The notes: generated from the sequence alone by a model not told the origin. Positions 6,628-15,549 are shown, counted from the first letter of the stretch. The stretch: 64,000 nucleotides of DNA from Promicromonospora iranensis (GCF_028994805.1 NZ_JAJQQP010000004.1:310001-374000), one strand, 5' to 3'. Numbers and translations: made by a program.

Positions 6628-8127
6628 ATGAGCGACCAGCACCAGCCCGGCGATACCCCCCAGTCGTGGGAGGACATGCTGCGCTCCATGCTCGGCGACG
6701 GCGCAGACGAAGTGATGGCCGAGATGCGCGAGCGAGGCATCGACCCGACCACCCTCGGTGGACCGCCCGACCCGGTGATGATGCAGTACGCGCTCGCCCA
6801 GGTGCAGAAGATGCTCTCGGCCGAGGGCACCGGACCGGTCAACGCCGACGTCGCGCACGACGTCGCGCGGCAGGTCGCCGTGAGCAAGGGTGACCCGTCG
6901 CTGACCGGGAAGCAGGCCAAGGAGGCCACCGACGCGCTGGCCGTGGCCGAGCTCTGGCTCGACGCGGCCACCGACCTCCCGCCCGCCGGGGGGACCAGGC
7001 GCGCCTGGAACCGGTCGGAGTGGGTCGAGGCCACGCTCCCGGTGTGGAACGAGCTGGCGGCGCCCGTCGCCTCTTCCGTCTCGGAGGCGCTGGCGACGGT
7101 GCTGCGCGACCAGCTCCCGGAGGGCATCGACGACGGCGAGGCGATCCCCGGGATGCCTGCGGGCGTCCTGCACGGGCTCGGCGGCGCGCTCGACCCGGCT
7201 CAGATGATGCGTCGGCTCGGCTCCGCGGTGTTCGGCATGCAGGTCGGCCAGGCCGCCGGCACGCTGTCGCAGGAGGTGTTCGGCGCCACCGACGTCGGCC
7301 TGCCGCTGCTCGACAGCTCCGACACCGTGCTGCTGCCCACCAACGTCTCCGCGTTCGCGGAGGGGCTGGATGCCCCGCTCGAGGAGGTCCGGCAGTTCCT
7401 CGCGGTCCGCGAGGCCGCGCACGCGCGCCTGTTCACCCACGTCCCCTGGCTCCGATCGCACCTGCTGTCGATCGTGGAGCGCTACGCGCGCGGCATCACC
7501 ATCGACCTCGACGTGCTCGAGTCCCAGGTCCGCGACATCGACCTCGCCGACTCCGACGCGCTGCGCAGCGCCCTGTCCGGCGGGGTGTTCGGGCTGCAGA
7601 ACACGGACGAGCAGAAGTCGGTGCTGCTGAACCTGGAGACCACCCTCGCCCTGGTGGAGGGCTGGGTCGACGAGGTCAGTGCCATCGCCGCCCTGCCGCA
7701 CCTGCCGCACGCCATCCCGCTGCGCGAGATGATCCGACGTCGGCGGGCCGCCGGCGGGCCGGCCGAGCAGACGTTCTCGACGCTGGTCGGGCTGGAGCTG
7801 CGACCTCGCCGTTCGCGCGACGCGGCGACCCTGTTCTCGATCGTGGCCCGCGCCCAGGGGCCCGAGGGCCGCGACGCCGTGTGGGACCACCCCGACCTGC
7901 TGCCGGGTACCCGGGACCTCGACGACCCGTCGGGCTACCTGGTGCGCCGCGAGGCGGCGGAGAACGAGCACGCCGACGTCGACGCGGCGCTCAAGGAGAT
8001 CTTCGGCGAGGACACGCTGACCGAGGAGGCCCCGGCCGGGGACAGCACGGTCCAGGACGGCCCCGCCGAGGACGCCCCGACCGAGGACGGTTCGGGCAAG
8101 GACGGCCCGTCCGAGGAGCCGAAGTAG
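6628..8127 (+). CDS. Zinc-dependent metalloprotease-like hydrolase (DUF2342)
   Basis: 499 residues, a cytosolic protein of the DUF2342 family, often named zinc-dependent metalloprotease or F420-associated hydrolase. The family core runs from about residue 130 to 430. The expected HExxH is replaced by REAAH (261-265), followed by the helix ITIDLDVLESQV and the ALVEGWVDEV segment that supplies further ligands in the family. The last ~45 residues are acidic and repetitive (EDAPTEDGSGKDGPSEE), probably disordered. The ATG at 6628 follows the region divergent from the thiF-like gene. The substrate is unknown, and the first-ligand change is a family trait rather than damage. Confidence 0.85.
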   Translation: MSDQHQPGDTPQSWEDMLRSMLGDGADEVMAEMRERGIDPTTLGGPPDPVMMQYALAQVQKMLSAEGTGPVNADVAHDVARQVAVSKGDPSLTGKQAKEATDALAVAELWLDAATDLPPAGGTRRAWNRSEWVEATLPVWNELAAPVASSVSEALATVLRDQLPEGIDDGEAIPGMPAGVLHGLGGALDPAQMMRRLGSAVFGMQVGQAAGTLSQEVFGATDVGLPLLDSSDTVLLPTNVSAFAEGLDAPLEEVRQFLAVREAAHARLFTHVPWLRSHLLSIVERYARGITIDLDVLESQVRDIDLADSDALRSALSGGVFGLQNTDEQKSVLLNLETTLALVEGWVDEVSAIAALPHLPHAIPLREMIRRRRAAGGPAEQTFSTLVGLELRPRRSRDAATLFSIVARAQGPEGRDAVWDHPDLLPGTRDLDDPSGYLVRREAAENEHADVDAALKEIFGEDTLTEEAPAGDSTVQDGPAEDAPTEDGSGKDGPSEEPK

Positions 8128-8155
8128 TTCTCGGACTCAGCGCCGGTCGGCGGCG

Positions 8156-8704
8156 TCAGTCGTCGTCGTCACCGTCGTCGGAGGTGATCTGGCCAGGGTC
8201 GTCCTGCGCGAACGACGCGCCCTCGAGGAAACCGCGCGCCCGGTCGGTCTTGGGGTAGACCTCGAGGATCCGCCAGAACTCCGGGCCGTGGCCCGCGTGC
8301 AGGAGATGCGCCAGCTCGTGCAGCAGCACGTAGTCGAGCACCCAGGACGGCATGCCCTGGACCCGGGTCGAGATGCGGATGGAGCCGTCGAGCAGCGTGC
8401 ACGACCCCCAGCGCCGGCCCTGGTTCGCCGACCAGCGCACGCTGGAGGGCTTGGCCCGGCCGTCGAGGTACTTGACGGAGAGCTCGCCGGCGCGGTCCAT
8501 GAGCTCCTGGTCGGACGGGCGGCGGCGCCGCTCCTTGTCCTCGAGCCGCGCGACCATCTTCGCCACCCACTCTCGTTCCTGAGCCCGAGAGAAGCGCGCA
8601 GGAATGGCGACGATGGTTCGTCCACCGTCGCGATATGCGCTCACCGTGGCGGTGCGACGGCGGCTCCGGCGCACCTCCACGGACGTCAGGGCGTCGTGGG
8701 CCAC
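8156..8704 (-). CDS. YgjP-like (DUF45) metallopeptidase
   Basis: 182 residues with the SprT/YgjP zinc motif HELAHLLHAGHGPEFW: H129, E130 and H133, with H139 as third-ligand region. Just upstream is RWGSCTLLDGSIRIS, the conserved strand-turn that precedes the metal helix in this family. The C-terminus is highly acidic. A GTG start at 8704 is chosen because a longer reading would run into the promoter of the divergent PDZ protease gene. The role is unknown; homologues are cytosolic putative proteases. Confidence 0.85.
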   Translation of the reverse strand: MAHDALTSVEVRRSRRRTATVSAYRDGGRTIVAIPARFSRAQEREWVAKMVARLEDKERRRRPSDQELMDRAGELSVKYLDGRAKPSSVRWSANQGRRWGSCTLLDGSIRISTRVQGMPSWVLDYVLLHELAHLLHAGHGPEFWRILEVYPKTDRARGFLEGASFAQDDPGQITSDDGDDDD

Positions 8705-8718
8705 GGCACGACCGTAGC

Positions 8719-8748
8719 GTGTTATCGGCGTGACGTGGGGTATAACAC
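8719..8748. promoter_or_regulatory. Inverted repeat in divergent promoter
   Basis: GTGTTAT (8719-8725) and ATAACAC (8742-8748) are perfect 7-bp arms 16 bp apart. The right arm contains TATAAC (8741-8746), a good -10 for the PDZ protease gene; the left arm gives ATAACAC on the other strand for the YgjP-like gene. This may simply be two -10 boxes facing each other, or an operator that shuts both genes. Confidence 0.45.
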
Positions 8749-8868
8749 ACCGTTCAAGTGGAAAATCTTTGCACGACGGCGTAGTGGTTGGCGTGGCGTG
8801 ACCGGGTGCCCGCGTCGCCGTCGGGCAGCTTTCACGGAAACCCCAGCCAAGTGAGGAATGATGGGCCG

Positions 8869-9978
8869 GTGACCGATATGCGCGACCGCCAGCACGCCCC
8901 GCAGCCCGAGCCGTCACCCTTCGACGACTCGCCGGTCGTGGTCGCCCCCATCACGCGCCGCACCGTGACGCTGGGCGTGTCTCTGCTGGCCACAGCCGTT
9001 CTCTCCGCACTGGCACTGGTGGTGCCGACGCCGTACGCGATGCGCTCGCCCGGGCCGACCGAGGACACGCTCCAGCGGAACCTGATCCAGATCGAGGGCG
9101 CCCGGACGTACGAGTCGACGGGCGAGCTGCGCCTGACGACGGTCTCGGTGCTGGGTGGCCCCGGGTACCCGATGCTGTCCGGGCAGGTGATCCAGGGCTG
9201 GCTCGACCCGCAGCGGTCGGTGCTCCCCGTGGAAGCGATCTTCCCCGAGGCGACCACCAAGGAGCAGCAGCAGGAGGTCAGCCAGGCCGAGATGGTCTCG
9301 TCGCAGGAGTCGGCCACGGCGGCCGCGCTGACCGAGCTCGGCTACGACGTCCCGGCCGTCCTGGACGTGGCGGGCACGGAGCCGGGATCCGGGGCCGAGG
9401 GCAAGCTCGACGAGGGCGACGTCATCGTCGAGTTCCAGGGTGAGCCCGTCGGCACCTACGCGGACCTGATCGACGGCCTGGCCGAGACGAACCCCGGCGA
9501 CGACGTGACGCTCGGTGTGCAGCGGGGCAAGCGCACGACGGACGTCGACATCACCACGTCGGGCAACGGCGAGCGGGCGGTGCTCGGTGTCTTCATCGAC
9601 CCGCGCTACGACTTCCCGGTGGACGTCTCCATCGAGATCGAGAACATCGGCGGGCCCAGCGCGGGGACCATGTTCGCGCTCGGGATCATCGACAAGCTCA
9701 CGTCCGAGGACGAGGCGAACGGTCAGATCATCGCCGGCACCGGGACGATGAGCCCCGAGGGCACGGTGGGTCCCATCGGCGGCATCGAGCAGAAGCTGTA
9801 CGGGGCCGTCCGGGACGGCGCCGAGTGGTTCCTCGCTCCGGCGGACAACTGCCCGCAGGTCGTCGGGAACGTGCCGGACGGGCTGGAGGTCGTGCGGGTG
9901 GCGACCCTGGCCGAGGCCCGCGACGCCGTCGAGCAGATCGGGCGGGGTGAGGGCAGCGATCTCCCGACATGTTCCTGA
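8869..9978 (+). CDS. Membrane-anchored PDZ domain / Lon-like serine protease
   Basis: 369 residues with one N-terminal transmembrane helix (32-52), a PDZ domain (~165-230) and a C-terminal Lon-type protease domain. The Ser/Lys dyad is S264 in IGGPSAGTMFALG and K309 in GTVGPIGGIEQKLYGA. The active site faces outward if the helix is a signal anchor. The GTG at 8869 follows GTGAGGA; ATG 8878 is an alternative four codons in. A protease of this type precedes the UPF0182 gene in many actinobacteria, and the 134-bp gap here is free of a clear terminator, so co-transcription is likely. Confidence 0.9.
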   Translation: MTDMRDRQHAPQPEPSPFDDSPVVVAPITRRTVTLGVSLLATAVLSALALVVPTPYAMRSPGPTEDTLQRNLIQIEGARTYESTGELRLTTVSVLGGPGYPMLSGQVIQGWLDPQRSVLPVEAIFPEATTKEQQQEVSQAEMVSSQESATAAALTELGYDVPAVLDVAGTEPGSGAEGKLDEGDVIVEFQGEPVGTYADLIDGLAETNPGDDVTLGVQRGKRTTDVDITTSGNGERAVLGVFIDPRYDFPVDVSIEIENIGGPSAGTMFALGIIDKLTSEDEANGQIIAGTGTMSPEGTVGPIGGIEQKLYGAVRDGAEWFLAPADNCPQVVGNVPDGLEVVRVATLAEARDAVEQIGRGEGSDLPTCS

Positions 9979-10112
9979 CCTGCCGATCCAGATGTTGACC
10001 GTGTGTTGTACATCTGGAGGATGTGGGAACCTTGTGCTGGGAACCTTGAGCAGAGCCCGGCCGTTCCATCTGGGTACGGCCCAACCATTTGATGACGTGA
10101 GGTAACGCAGTC

Positions 10113-13100
10113 GTGTCCTTCGCCGCAGCACCTCGCCGCCCTTCCGGCGGCGCCCCCCGAGCCCGACGCCGCAGTCCGCTGGGGGTGGCGATCATCGCGG
10201 TCGCCGCCGTGATCGCGGCCCTGCTTCTCCTCGCCCAGTTCTGGACCGAGGTGATGTGGTTCGGGCAGCTCGGGTTCTCCCGGGTGATCTGGACCGAGTG
10301 GGGTATGCGCGCCGCCCTGTTCACCGCCGGGTTCGTGATCATGGCCGGAACCGTGTTCTGGTCGTTCACCGCGGCCTACCGGTCCCGCCCCATCTACGCG
10401 CCGAGCACACCTGAGCAGGCGACGCTCGACCAGTACCGCGAGGCCGTCGAGCCGCTGCGCCGGGTCGTCATGATCGCCGCGCCGGTCCTCGTCGGCTTCT
10501 TCGCCGGTGTCGCGGCCTCCGCACAGTGGCGCACCGTGCTGCTGGCGTTCAACAGCGAGTCGTTCGGCCAGAGCGACCCCGAGTTCGGCATGGACCTCGG
10601 GTTCTTCGTCTTCCTGCTGCCCGCGATGCGGTTCACCGTCGGGTTCCTCATCTCGGTGGTGGTGATCGCAGGCATCGCCGGGCTGGTCACGCACTATCTG
10701 TACGGTGGCCTGCGGGTCGGCCCCGCCGCTGCGGGCGGTCCGCGTACCACGGCCGCCGCGCGTGTCCACCTGGCCGTCATCGGCGCTGTCGGTCTGCTCC
10801 TGATCGCCGCGAACTACTGGCTCGACCGGTACTCGCTCCTGACGAACACGAACGACCGGTTCGACGGCGCCTCGTACGCCGACGTGCACGCCGTGATCCC
10901 CGCCAAGGGCATCCTCACGGTGGTCGCGGTCTTCGTCGCCGCACTGTTCATCGTCACCGCGTTCCGCGGCGACTGGCGCCTGCCGGCCATCGGCGTCGGC
11001 CTCATGGTGGTGTCCGCCATCGCGATCGGCGGCATCTACCCCGCCGTCGTCCAGCGTTTCCAGGTGAACCCGAACGCGCAGGAGCTGGAGGCCGAGTACA
11101 TCCAGCGCAACATCGACGCGACCTTGTCGGCGTTCGATATCGAGGACGTGGAGAAGGAACAGTACGACGCCACGACCGAGGCGCAGGAAGGCGCCCTGCG
11201 GTCGGACGCCGAGACCGCCGCGTCGATCCGCCTGCTGGATCCGCAGATCGTGTCGCCGTCGTTCCGTCAGCTGCAGCAGAACAAGCAGTACTACAACTTC
11301 GACGACTCCCTGTCGGTCGACCGCTACGAGATCGACGGTGAGTCCCGCGACACCGTGATCGCGGTGCGTGAGCTCAACCTCGACGGCCTGGGCCAGGACC
11401 AGCGCAACTGGGTCAACGACCACACCGTGTACACGCACGGCTACGGCGTCGTCGCGGCCTTCGGTGAGCAGCCGGGGCCTGACGGACGTCCGGCCTTCTT
11501 CGAGGGCGGCATCCCGTCGCAGGGCGCCATCAGCGAGCTCGAGGACGGCTACGAGCCGCGCATCTACTTCAGCCCGAGCACCGACACCTACTCGATCGTG
11601 GGCGCGCCCGAGGGTACGAAGGCGTGGGAGCTCGACTACCAGGCCGACGACGAGGAGAACGGTGGCCAGGTCAACACGACCTTCACCGGCGACGCAGGGC
11701 CGAGCGTCGGCACGTTCGGGAGCAAGCTGCTGTACGCGCTGAAGTTCGGCGAGGAGCAGCTCCTGTTCTCCGACCGCGTGACGAGCGAGTCCCAGATCCT
11801 GTACGACCGCGACCCGCAGGCGCGCGTCAGCAAGGTCGCACCGTGGCTCACGCTCGACAACAAGGTCTACCCGGCCGTCGTGGACGGTCGCGTGAAGTGG
11901 ATCGTCGACGCGTACACGACCACCGACGCGTTCCCGTACTCCACGTCGACGCCGCTCGACGAGGCCGTCGCGGACACGCTGACCACCCAGTCCGGCGCCC
12001 CGATCGAGCTGCCGGAGGAGGTCAACTACATCCGTAACTCGGTGAAGGCCACCGTCGACGCCTACGACGGGTCGGTCGACCTGTACGCCTGGGACTCCGA
12101 CGACCCGATCCTCAAGGCCTGGACGAACATCTTCCCGGCGTCGATCAAGCCGCTCGACAAGATCTCCGGCGACCTGATGAGCCACCTGCGCTACCCGGAA
12201 GACCTGTTCAAGGTCCAGCGGACCCTGCTCAGCCAGTACCACGTGACGGACTCCGCCGAGTTCTTCTCGGGCCAGGACTTCTGGAACAACCCGACCGACC
12301 CCACCTCGGACGCGGCCACCGCACCACTGCAGCCGCCGTACTACCTGACGCTGCAGATGCCGGGGCAGGAGCAGTCGTCGTTCTCGCTGACGTCGACGTT
12401 CATCCCGGGCGGTAACACGGACCGCGAGGTGCTCACCGGGTTCCTCGCCGCGGACGCGGACGCCGGTGACGAGGCGGGCAAGAAGGCCGAGGACTACGGC
12501 AAGCTACGCCTGCTGGAGCTGCCACGCGATACGACGGTGCCCGGCCCCGGTCAGGTGCAGAACAACTTCGACTCGAACCCGACGATCTCCGAGCAGCTCA
12601 ACATCCTGCAGATCGGTGCATCCACGGTGCGGCGCGGCAACCAGCTGACGCTGCCGGTCGGTGGCGGTCTGCTGTACGTGCAGCCGGTCTACATCCAGTC
12701 GACCGGTGGCACGCAGTTCCCGCTGCTGCGCAAGGTGCTGGTCGCCTTCGGCGACAACATCGGCTTCGCCGACACGCTCGACGAGGCTCTGGACCAGGTG
12801 TTCGACGGTGACTCGGGCATCGAGGCCGGTGACGCGGGTACGGCCGAGGACCAGGCGCCGATCGCTCCGCCGGACGGCGAGGTGACTCCGGGTGCGGAGC
12901 CCACTGCTGAGCCGACCACGGAGCCCAGTGGTGAGGCCACCACCGAGCCCGACACCGGAGGCGGCGGCGGGGCCACGCCGGAGCTCGACGCCGCACTGCA
13001 GGAGGCGGCCGACGCGCTGGCCGACTCCGATGCCGCCCAGCGTGAGGGCGACTGGGCTGCCTACGGCGAGGCGCAGGACCGCCTGCAGCAGGCGCTCGAG

Positions 13101-13145
13101 GACGCGATCGCCGCAGAGGAAGCGCAGAGCGGCTCGGCGGGCTAA
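10113..13145 (+). CDS. UPF0182 family large membrane protein
   Basis: 1010 residues of the UPF0182/COG1615 family. An N-terminal region of about seven transmembrane helices (residues ~25-330) is followed by a large extracytoplasmic domain rich in aromatic and acidic residues. The last ~100 residues are a Glu/Pro/Thr-rich linker (VTPGAEPTAEPTTEPSG) and an Ala/Glu helix. The GTG start follows GTGAGGTAACG. The family is conserved in actinobacteria and cyanobacteria, and its biochemical function is unknown. It is next to a PDZ/Lon-like protease, as in mycobacteria, which hints at a shared envelope role. Confidence 0.92.
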   Translation: MSFAAAPRRPSGGAPRARRRSPLGVAIIAVAAVIAALLLLAQFWTEVMWFGQLGFSRVIWTEWGMRAALFTAGFVIMAGTVFWSFTAAYRSRPIYAPSTPEQATLDQYREAVEPLRRVVMIAAPVLVGFFAGVAASAQWRTVLLAFNSESFGQSDPEFGMDLGFFVFLLPAMRFTVGFLISVVVIAGIAGLVTHYLYGGLRVGPAAAGGPRTTAAARVHLAVIGAVGLLLIAANYWLDRYSLLTNTNDRFDGASYADVHAVIPAKGILTVVAVFVAALFIVTAFRGDWRLPAIGVGLMVVSAIAIGGIYPAVVQRFQVNPNAQELEAEYIQRNIDATLSAFDIEDVEKEQYDATTEAQEGALRSDAETAASIRLLDPQIVSPSFRQLQQNKQYYNFDDSLSVDRYEIDGESRDTVIAVRELNLDGLGQDQRNWVNDHTVYTHGYGVVAAFGEQPGPDGRPAFFEGGIPSQGAISELEDGYEPRIYFSPSTDTYSIVGAPEGTKAWELDYQADDEENGGQVNTTFTGDAGPSVGTFGSKLLYALKFGEEQLLFSDRVTSESQILYDRDPQARVSKVAPWLTLDNKVYPAVVDGRVKWIVDAYTTTDAFPYSTSTPLDEAVADTLTTQSGAPIELPEEVNYIRNSVKATVDAYDGSVDLYAWDSDDPILKAWTNIFPASIKPLDKISGDLMSHLRYPEDLFKVQRTLLSQYHVTDSAEFFSGQDFWNNPTDPTSDAATAPLQPPYYLTLQMPGQEQSSFSLTSTFIPGGNTDREVLTGFLAADADAGDEAGKKAEDYGKLRLLELPRDTTVPGPGQVQNNFDSNPTISEQLNILQIGASTVRRGNQLTLPVGGGLLYVQPVYIQSTGGTQFPLLRKVLVAFGDNIGFADTLDEALDQVFDGDSGIEAGDAGTAEDQAPIAPPDGEVTPGAEPTAEPTTEPSGEATTEPDTGGGGGATPELDAALQEAADALADSDAAQREGDWAAYGEAQDRLQQALEDAIAAEEAQSGSAG

Positions 13146-13172
13146 CCGCTCACCGCGCGCTGAGCGCGCACG

Positions 13173-13210
13173 ACAGAGGCTCCCCGGTGTTCGCACCGGG
13201 GAGCCTCTGT
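13173..13210. terminator. Strong hairpin after UPF0182 gene
   Basis: A 17-bp perfect stem (ACAGAGGCTCCCCGGTG and its complement) closes on a TTCG tetraloop. There is no T-run; it sits between converging genes and probably serves both. Confidence 0.85.
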
Positions 13211-13231
13211 GCGTTCAGCCGAGCCGTACGT

Positions 13232-14047
13232 TCAGCCGAGCCGCCGGGCCACCACCACCGAGTTGACGACGTCGTCGGTGGGGTGGACCACCTCCAGCAC
13301 CTCGAACCCGGGCATGGCGCGCAGGTCCACCGGCGGGTACAGGAGGGTGCGCAGACCGCGCGCGCTGCGCGCGAGCAGCAGGGCGCCGGGCCGCATCGAG
13401 CCGGCCATCTGCCGCACGATCGTCGCCTTGGCCGACGGTGTCTCGCCCACCAGCGCCGCGAGCACCACGGCGTCGTGTGCCGAGAGGTCGGCGACGGCGG
13501 CGTCGGCCTGCTCGAACCGGACCCCCGCCGCCCCGACCCGGGCCGTGACCCGTCGCGCGAGGGCGACCGCGGCGGGGTCCCGGTCCAGCCCGACGGCGGG
13601 GCAGGCGAGCGCGTCGGCGTACCCCACGGTGCTGAGGGGGAGCGGGCCGCAGCCGAGCACGGCCACCGACCTCGGCGTGCCGCCCGCATGGGTGAGCAGG
13701 CGTACCTCGAGGGCGGTGAGCCGGTGATAGTTGTCGAGGTACGGGAACGCGGCCAGTGCGGCACCCGGGTCCGCCGCTGTGGCGATGTGCTCCGCCCAGG
13801 CGTGCTCGAGCGCGGTCTCGCCGCGGGCCGAGAGATCGCGGATGGCGCTCTTGCGTCCCTCGACGTCCGGGTGCGCGAGGATCTCGCGGGCGTGACGGTC
13901 GGGCGCCCCGAGGACCGTCTGCACCAGCTCGCCGAAGAGGGCGTTCGTTCGCGGGTCCGGTCGCAGGTGGGGCAGTGCGGCAAGCTGGTCGGTGAGACGG
14001 ACGATCCGGTCGGTGGTCAGGGTGGTGTCGCTCAGCTCCGTCGGCAT
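13232..14047 (-). CDS. Nicotianamine synthase family protein
   Basis: 271 residues. The nicotianamine synthase signatures are clear: FPYLDNY (101-107) with E114 downstream, the SAM-binding strand VLGCGPLPLS (130-139), GLDRDPAAVALARR, RGLRTLLYPPVDL (230-242) and HPTDDVVNSVVVAR (255-268). The family condenses aminobutyrate units from SAM; bacterial members make nicotianamine or opine-metallophore intermediates. No metallophore dehydrogenase, racemase or transporter is adjacent, so the product cannot be assigned. The ATG at 14047 gives full family length. It lies alone between the UPF0182 terminator and a tRNA gene. Confidence 0.88.
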   Translation of the reverse strand: MPTELSDTTLTTDRIVRLTDQLAALPHLRPDPRTNALFGELVQTVLGAPDRHAREILAHPDVEGRKSAIRDLSARGETALEHAWAEHIATAADPGAALAAFPYLDNYHRLTALEVRLLTHAGGTPRSVAVLGCGPLPLSTVGYADALACPAVGLDRDPAAVALARRVTARVGAAGVRFEQADAAVADLSAHDAVVLAALVGETPSAKATIVRQMAGSMRPGALLLARSARGLRTLLYPPVDLRAMPGFEVLEVVHPTDDVVNSVVVARRLG

Positions 14048-14116
14048 GGGATCGATGGTTCCACGGCCGGATCGGTTCGATCGCTTGTGACCTGCGTCTC
14101 TACTGCCTGACCGGGT

Positions 14117-14146
14117 TTGCACTCAGCCCCCGGGCGTGCGTAAAGT
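14117..14146 (+). promoter_or_regulatory. tRNA promoter
   Basis: TTGCAC (14117-14122) and TAAAGT (14141-14146), 18 bp apart and 12 bp before the mature tRNA, form a plausible SigA promoter. Confidence 0.6.
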
Positions 14147-14158
14147 AGGGGTTACCGC

Positions 14159-14232
14159 CGCGGGGTGGAGCAGTTCGGTAGCTCGCTGGGCTCATAACCC
14201 AGAGGTCGCAGGTTCAAATCCTGCCCCCGCTA
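14159..14232 (+). tRNA. Initiator tRNA-Met (CAT)
   Basis: A 74-nt cloverleaf without encoded CCA (ACA follows). The anticodon stem-loop is CTGGG-CTCATAA-CCCAG with anticodon CAT, and the T arm is GCAGG-TTCAAAT-CCTGC. The first base C faces T at position 72, so the 1-72 pair is unpaired, the hallmark of initiator tRNA. The three G:C pairs at the anticodon-stem base are also present. Confidence 0.95.
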
Positions 14233-14238
14233 CAAGAG

Positions 14239-14278
14239 AAGGGCCCCTTACCTGGTAGGACACAGGTGAGGGGCCCTT
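14239..14278 (+). terminator. Terminator after tRNA-fMet
   Basis: A 15-bp stem, AAGGGCCCCTTACCT with AGGTGAGGGGCCCTT (one wobble), with a 10-nt loop, six bases after the tRNA. Confidence 0.85.
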
Positions 14279-14458
14279 CGTCATGCCGGGCTTCGCCTAG
14301 CAAGGTACACACAGAAGTACGCACGCTCCCAGAACTGCGGGATGGTGCTGGGAAGTGCAGTCCGTGCGTCAGCAGTGCTAGATCCGCAAACTGGCATGCT
14401 GCCAGTGCGTTTCCGCAAGTTTTCGAGGGCGCCCCTCGTGTCCCTCTACGATCCCCTC

Positions 14459-14681
14459 ATGCTGCCGCTCGCCCCAACTTCATTGGCCGTCTCTGATGCC
14501 ATCACCCACTACCGCCAGCTGCGCGATCTCACTCGCGGCGAGTTGGCCTACGTGCTCGAGGTGTCCGGCCATCCGTTGTCGGCCGACGCCATCGCCGCGA
14601 TGGAGAACAGGGATCGCCCCGCTCGAACGCGCCGAACAGGTGGCCGTGCGCAATGGGGGCATCTCGGTGTCGGCCCTCTAA
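14459..14681 (+). pseudogene. Broken XRE-type HTH regulator gene
   Basis: From ATG 14459 the frame encodes an HTH-like start: AITHYRQLRDLTRGELAYVL, then a GHPLSADAIAAMENRDRP stretch of the kind found in phage- or plasmid-type XRE repressors. Right after the recognition-helix region the frame loses similarity (RPARTRRTGG), and a second frame ends at a stop at 14681. I read this as a truncated or frameshifted remnant, one of several gene fragments directly downstream of the initiator tRNA. The 180 bp before it hold nothing I recognise. Confidence 0.5.
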
Positions 14682-14744
14682 CGGCTGATCGCTTACGGTG
14701 CACCCCACGGGCGACGAGGTAAGCACGTTCACGCTCGTCTCGCC

Positions 14745-14840
14745 CTAGGCTGTGTCCGGTGAACCGCGGAGCCAGAGGATGATCGCGGCGAGGGTGATCT
14801 CGGTGCGGTAGTAGGCCGTGCGCTTGTTCGACGGCCCCGC
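14745..14840 (-). mobile_element. IS5-like transposase C-terminal remnant
   Basis: Read on the minus strand, the ~30 codons before the TAG at 14745-14747 give KRTAYYRTEITLAAIILWLR, the typical last helix of IS5-family DDE transposases. The upstream catalytic part is missing. The adjoining GGTTCACCGGACACAGCC resembles an IS end. Confidence 0.6.
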
Positions 14841-14971
14841 GACGGAGGATTTAGCTCGACGCTGACCGCCCCGCGGACGGGTACTGAACGCACCGACTCA
14901 CCTCGCCCACGAAGGATCGAAGCTAGCACGCGACCTCCCACGGCTCGGCCGCAGCATCGCTGGTCGTGCGC

Positions 14972-15039
14972 GCAGGTCGCGATGAGGCATCCCGCAGATA
15001 ACGCCTCCGCTACCTACGGGATGCCCCATCGCGACCTGC
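14972..15039. repeat. 23-bp inverted repeat downstream of cupin gene
   Basis: Arms at 14972-14994 and 15017-15039 match at 22 of 23 positions (GCAGGTCGCGATG... against ...CATCGCGACCTGC), with a 22-bp loop. It starts 28 bp after the cupin stop on the minus strand, so it may be that gene's terminator. It is longer than the other hairpins here and could also be a small mobile repeat. Confidence 0.6.
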
Positions 15040-15066
15040 TCGACACGTCGGGGGCCGTGCGCCCGG

Positions 15067-15549
15067 TCAAGGCTCGGGCTGGACCTCTGTGCCGTACTTG
15101 TCGAGCAGGGACAACAGCCGCTCATCGATGCGCTCGGGGCCCCACGGCAGTACCGCGACGCCCGGCTGCGGCTGATCTCCGCCGTCCACGAACAGGCCCT
15201 CGCCCCCGCCCGGGGTGTAGAAGAACACCATGCTGGCGTGGGTCAGGCTGACGTTCTTGAACCGGTGCCTGGTGCCGCGCGGGATGAACACGGTGTCGCC
15301 CGGGCCTGCGGTGAAAAGCCGATCCCCATTGAGAAACTCCAGCTCACCGTCGATCACGTAGAACGTCTCGTCGGCGTGCGGGTGGACGTGCGCGACGGGT
15401 CCGCCACCCGGCGGCACCGACGCCTTGATCAGCCCGACACTGCCGTTCGTGTCCGCGCCGGTCAGCTTCACGGTCAGGACATCCCCGTTGAACCAGACCG
15501 TGCTGCCCTGGTCCGACCGCACGTGCAGGCCACCCGTGGTAATGCTCAT
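15067..15549 (-). CDS. Cupin domain protein
   Basis: A 160-residue single-domain cupin. Motif 1 is GGGPVAHVHPHADETFYVIDGE (His-rich, residues ~48-68) and motif 2 is GDTVFIPRGTRHRFKN (~84-99), giving the usual metal-binding set of His and Glu. Such small cupins act as dioxygenases, isomerases or sugar/flavonoid-binding proteins; the substrate is not readable. The ATG at 15549 follows AAGAAGGA. It is divergent from an AraC-family regulator 124 bp away, which probably controls it. Codon use looks slightly less GC-biased than the core genes upstream, consistent with its place among mobile remnants. Confidence 0.85.
   Translation of the reverse strand: MSITTGGLHVRSDQGSTVWFNGDVLTVKLTGADTNGSVGLIKASVPPGGGPVAHVHPHADETFYVIDGELEFLNGDRLFTAGPGDTVFIPRGTRHRFKNVSLTHASMVFFYTPGGGEGLFVDGGDQPQPGVAVLPWGPERIDERLLSLLDKYGTEVQPEP

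Noticed and set aside
9723-12242. 839-codon minus-strand frame opposite the UPF0182 gene
   Set aside because: Shadow of a confident gene; compositionally biased with no recognisable motif.
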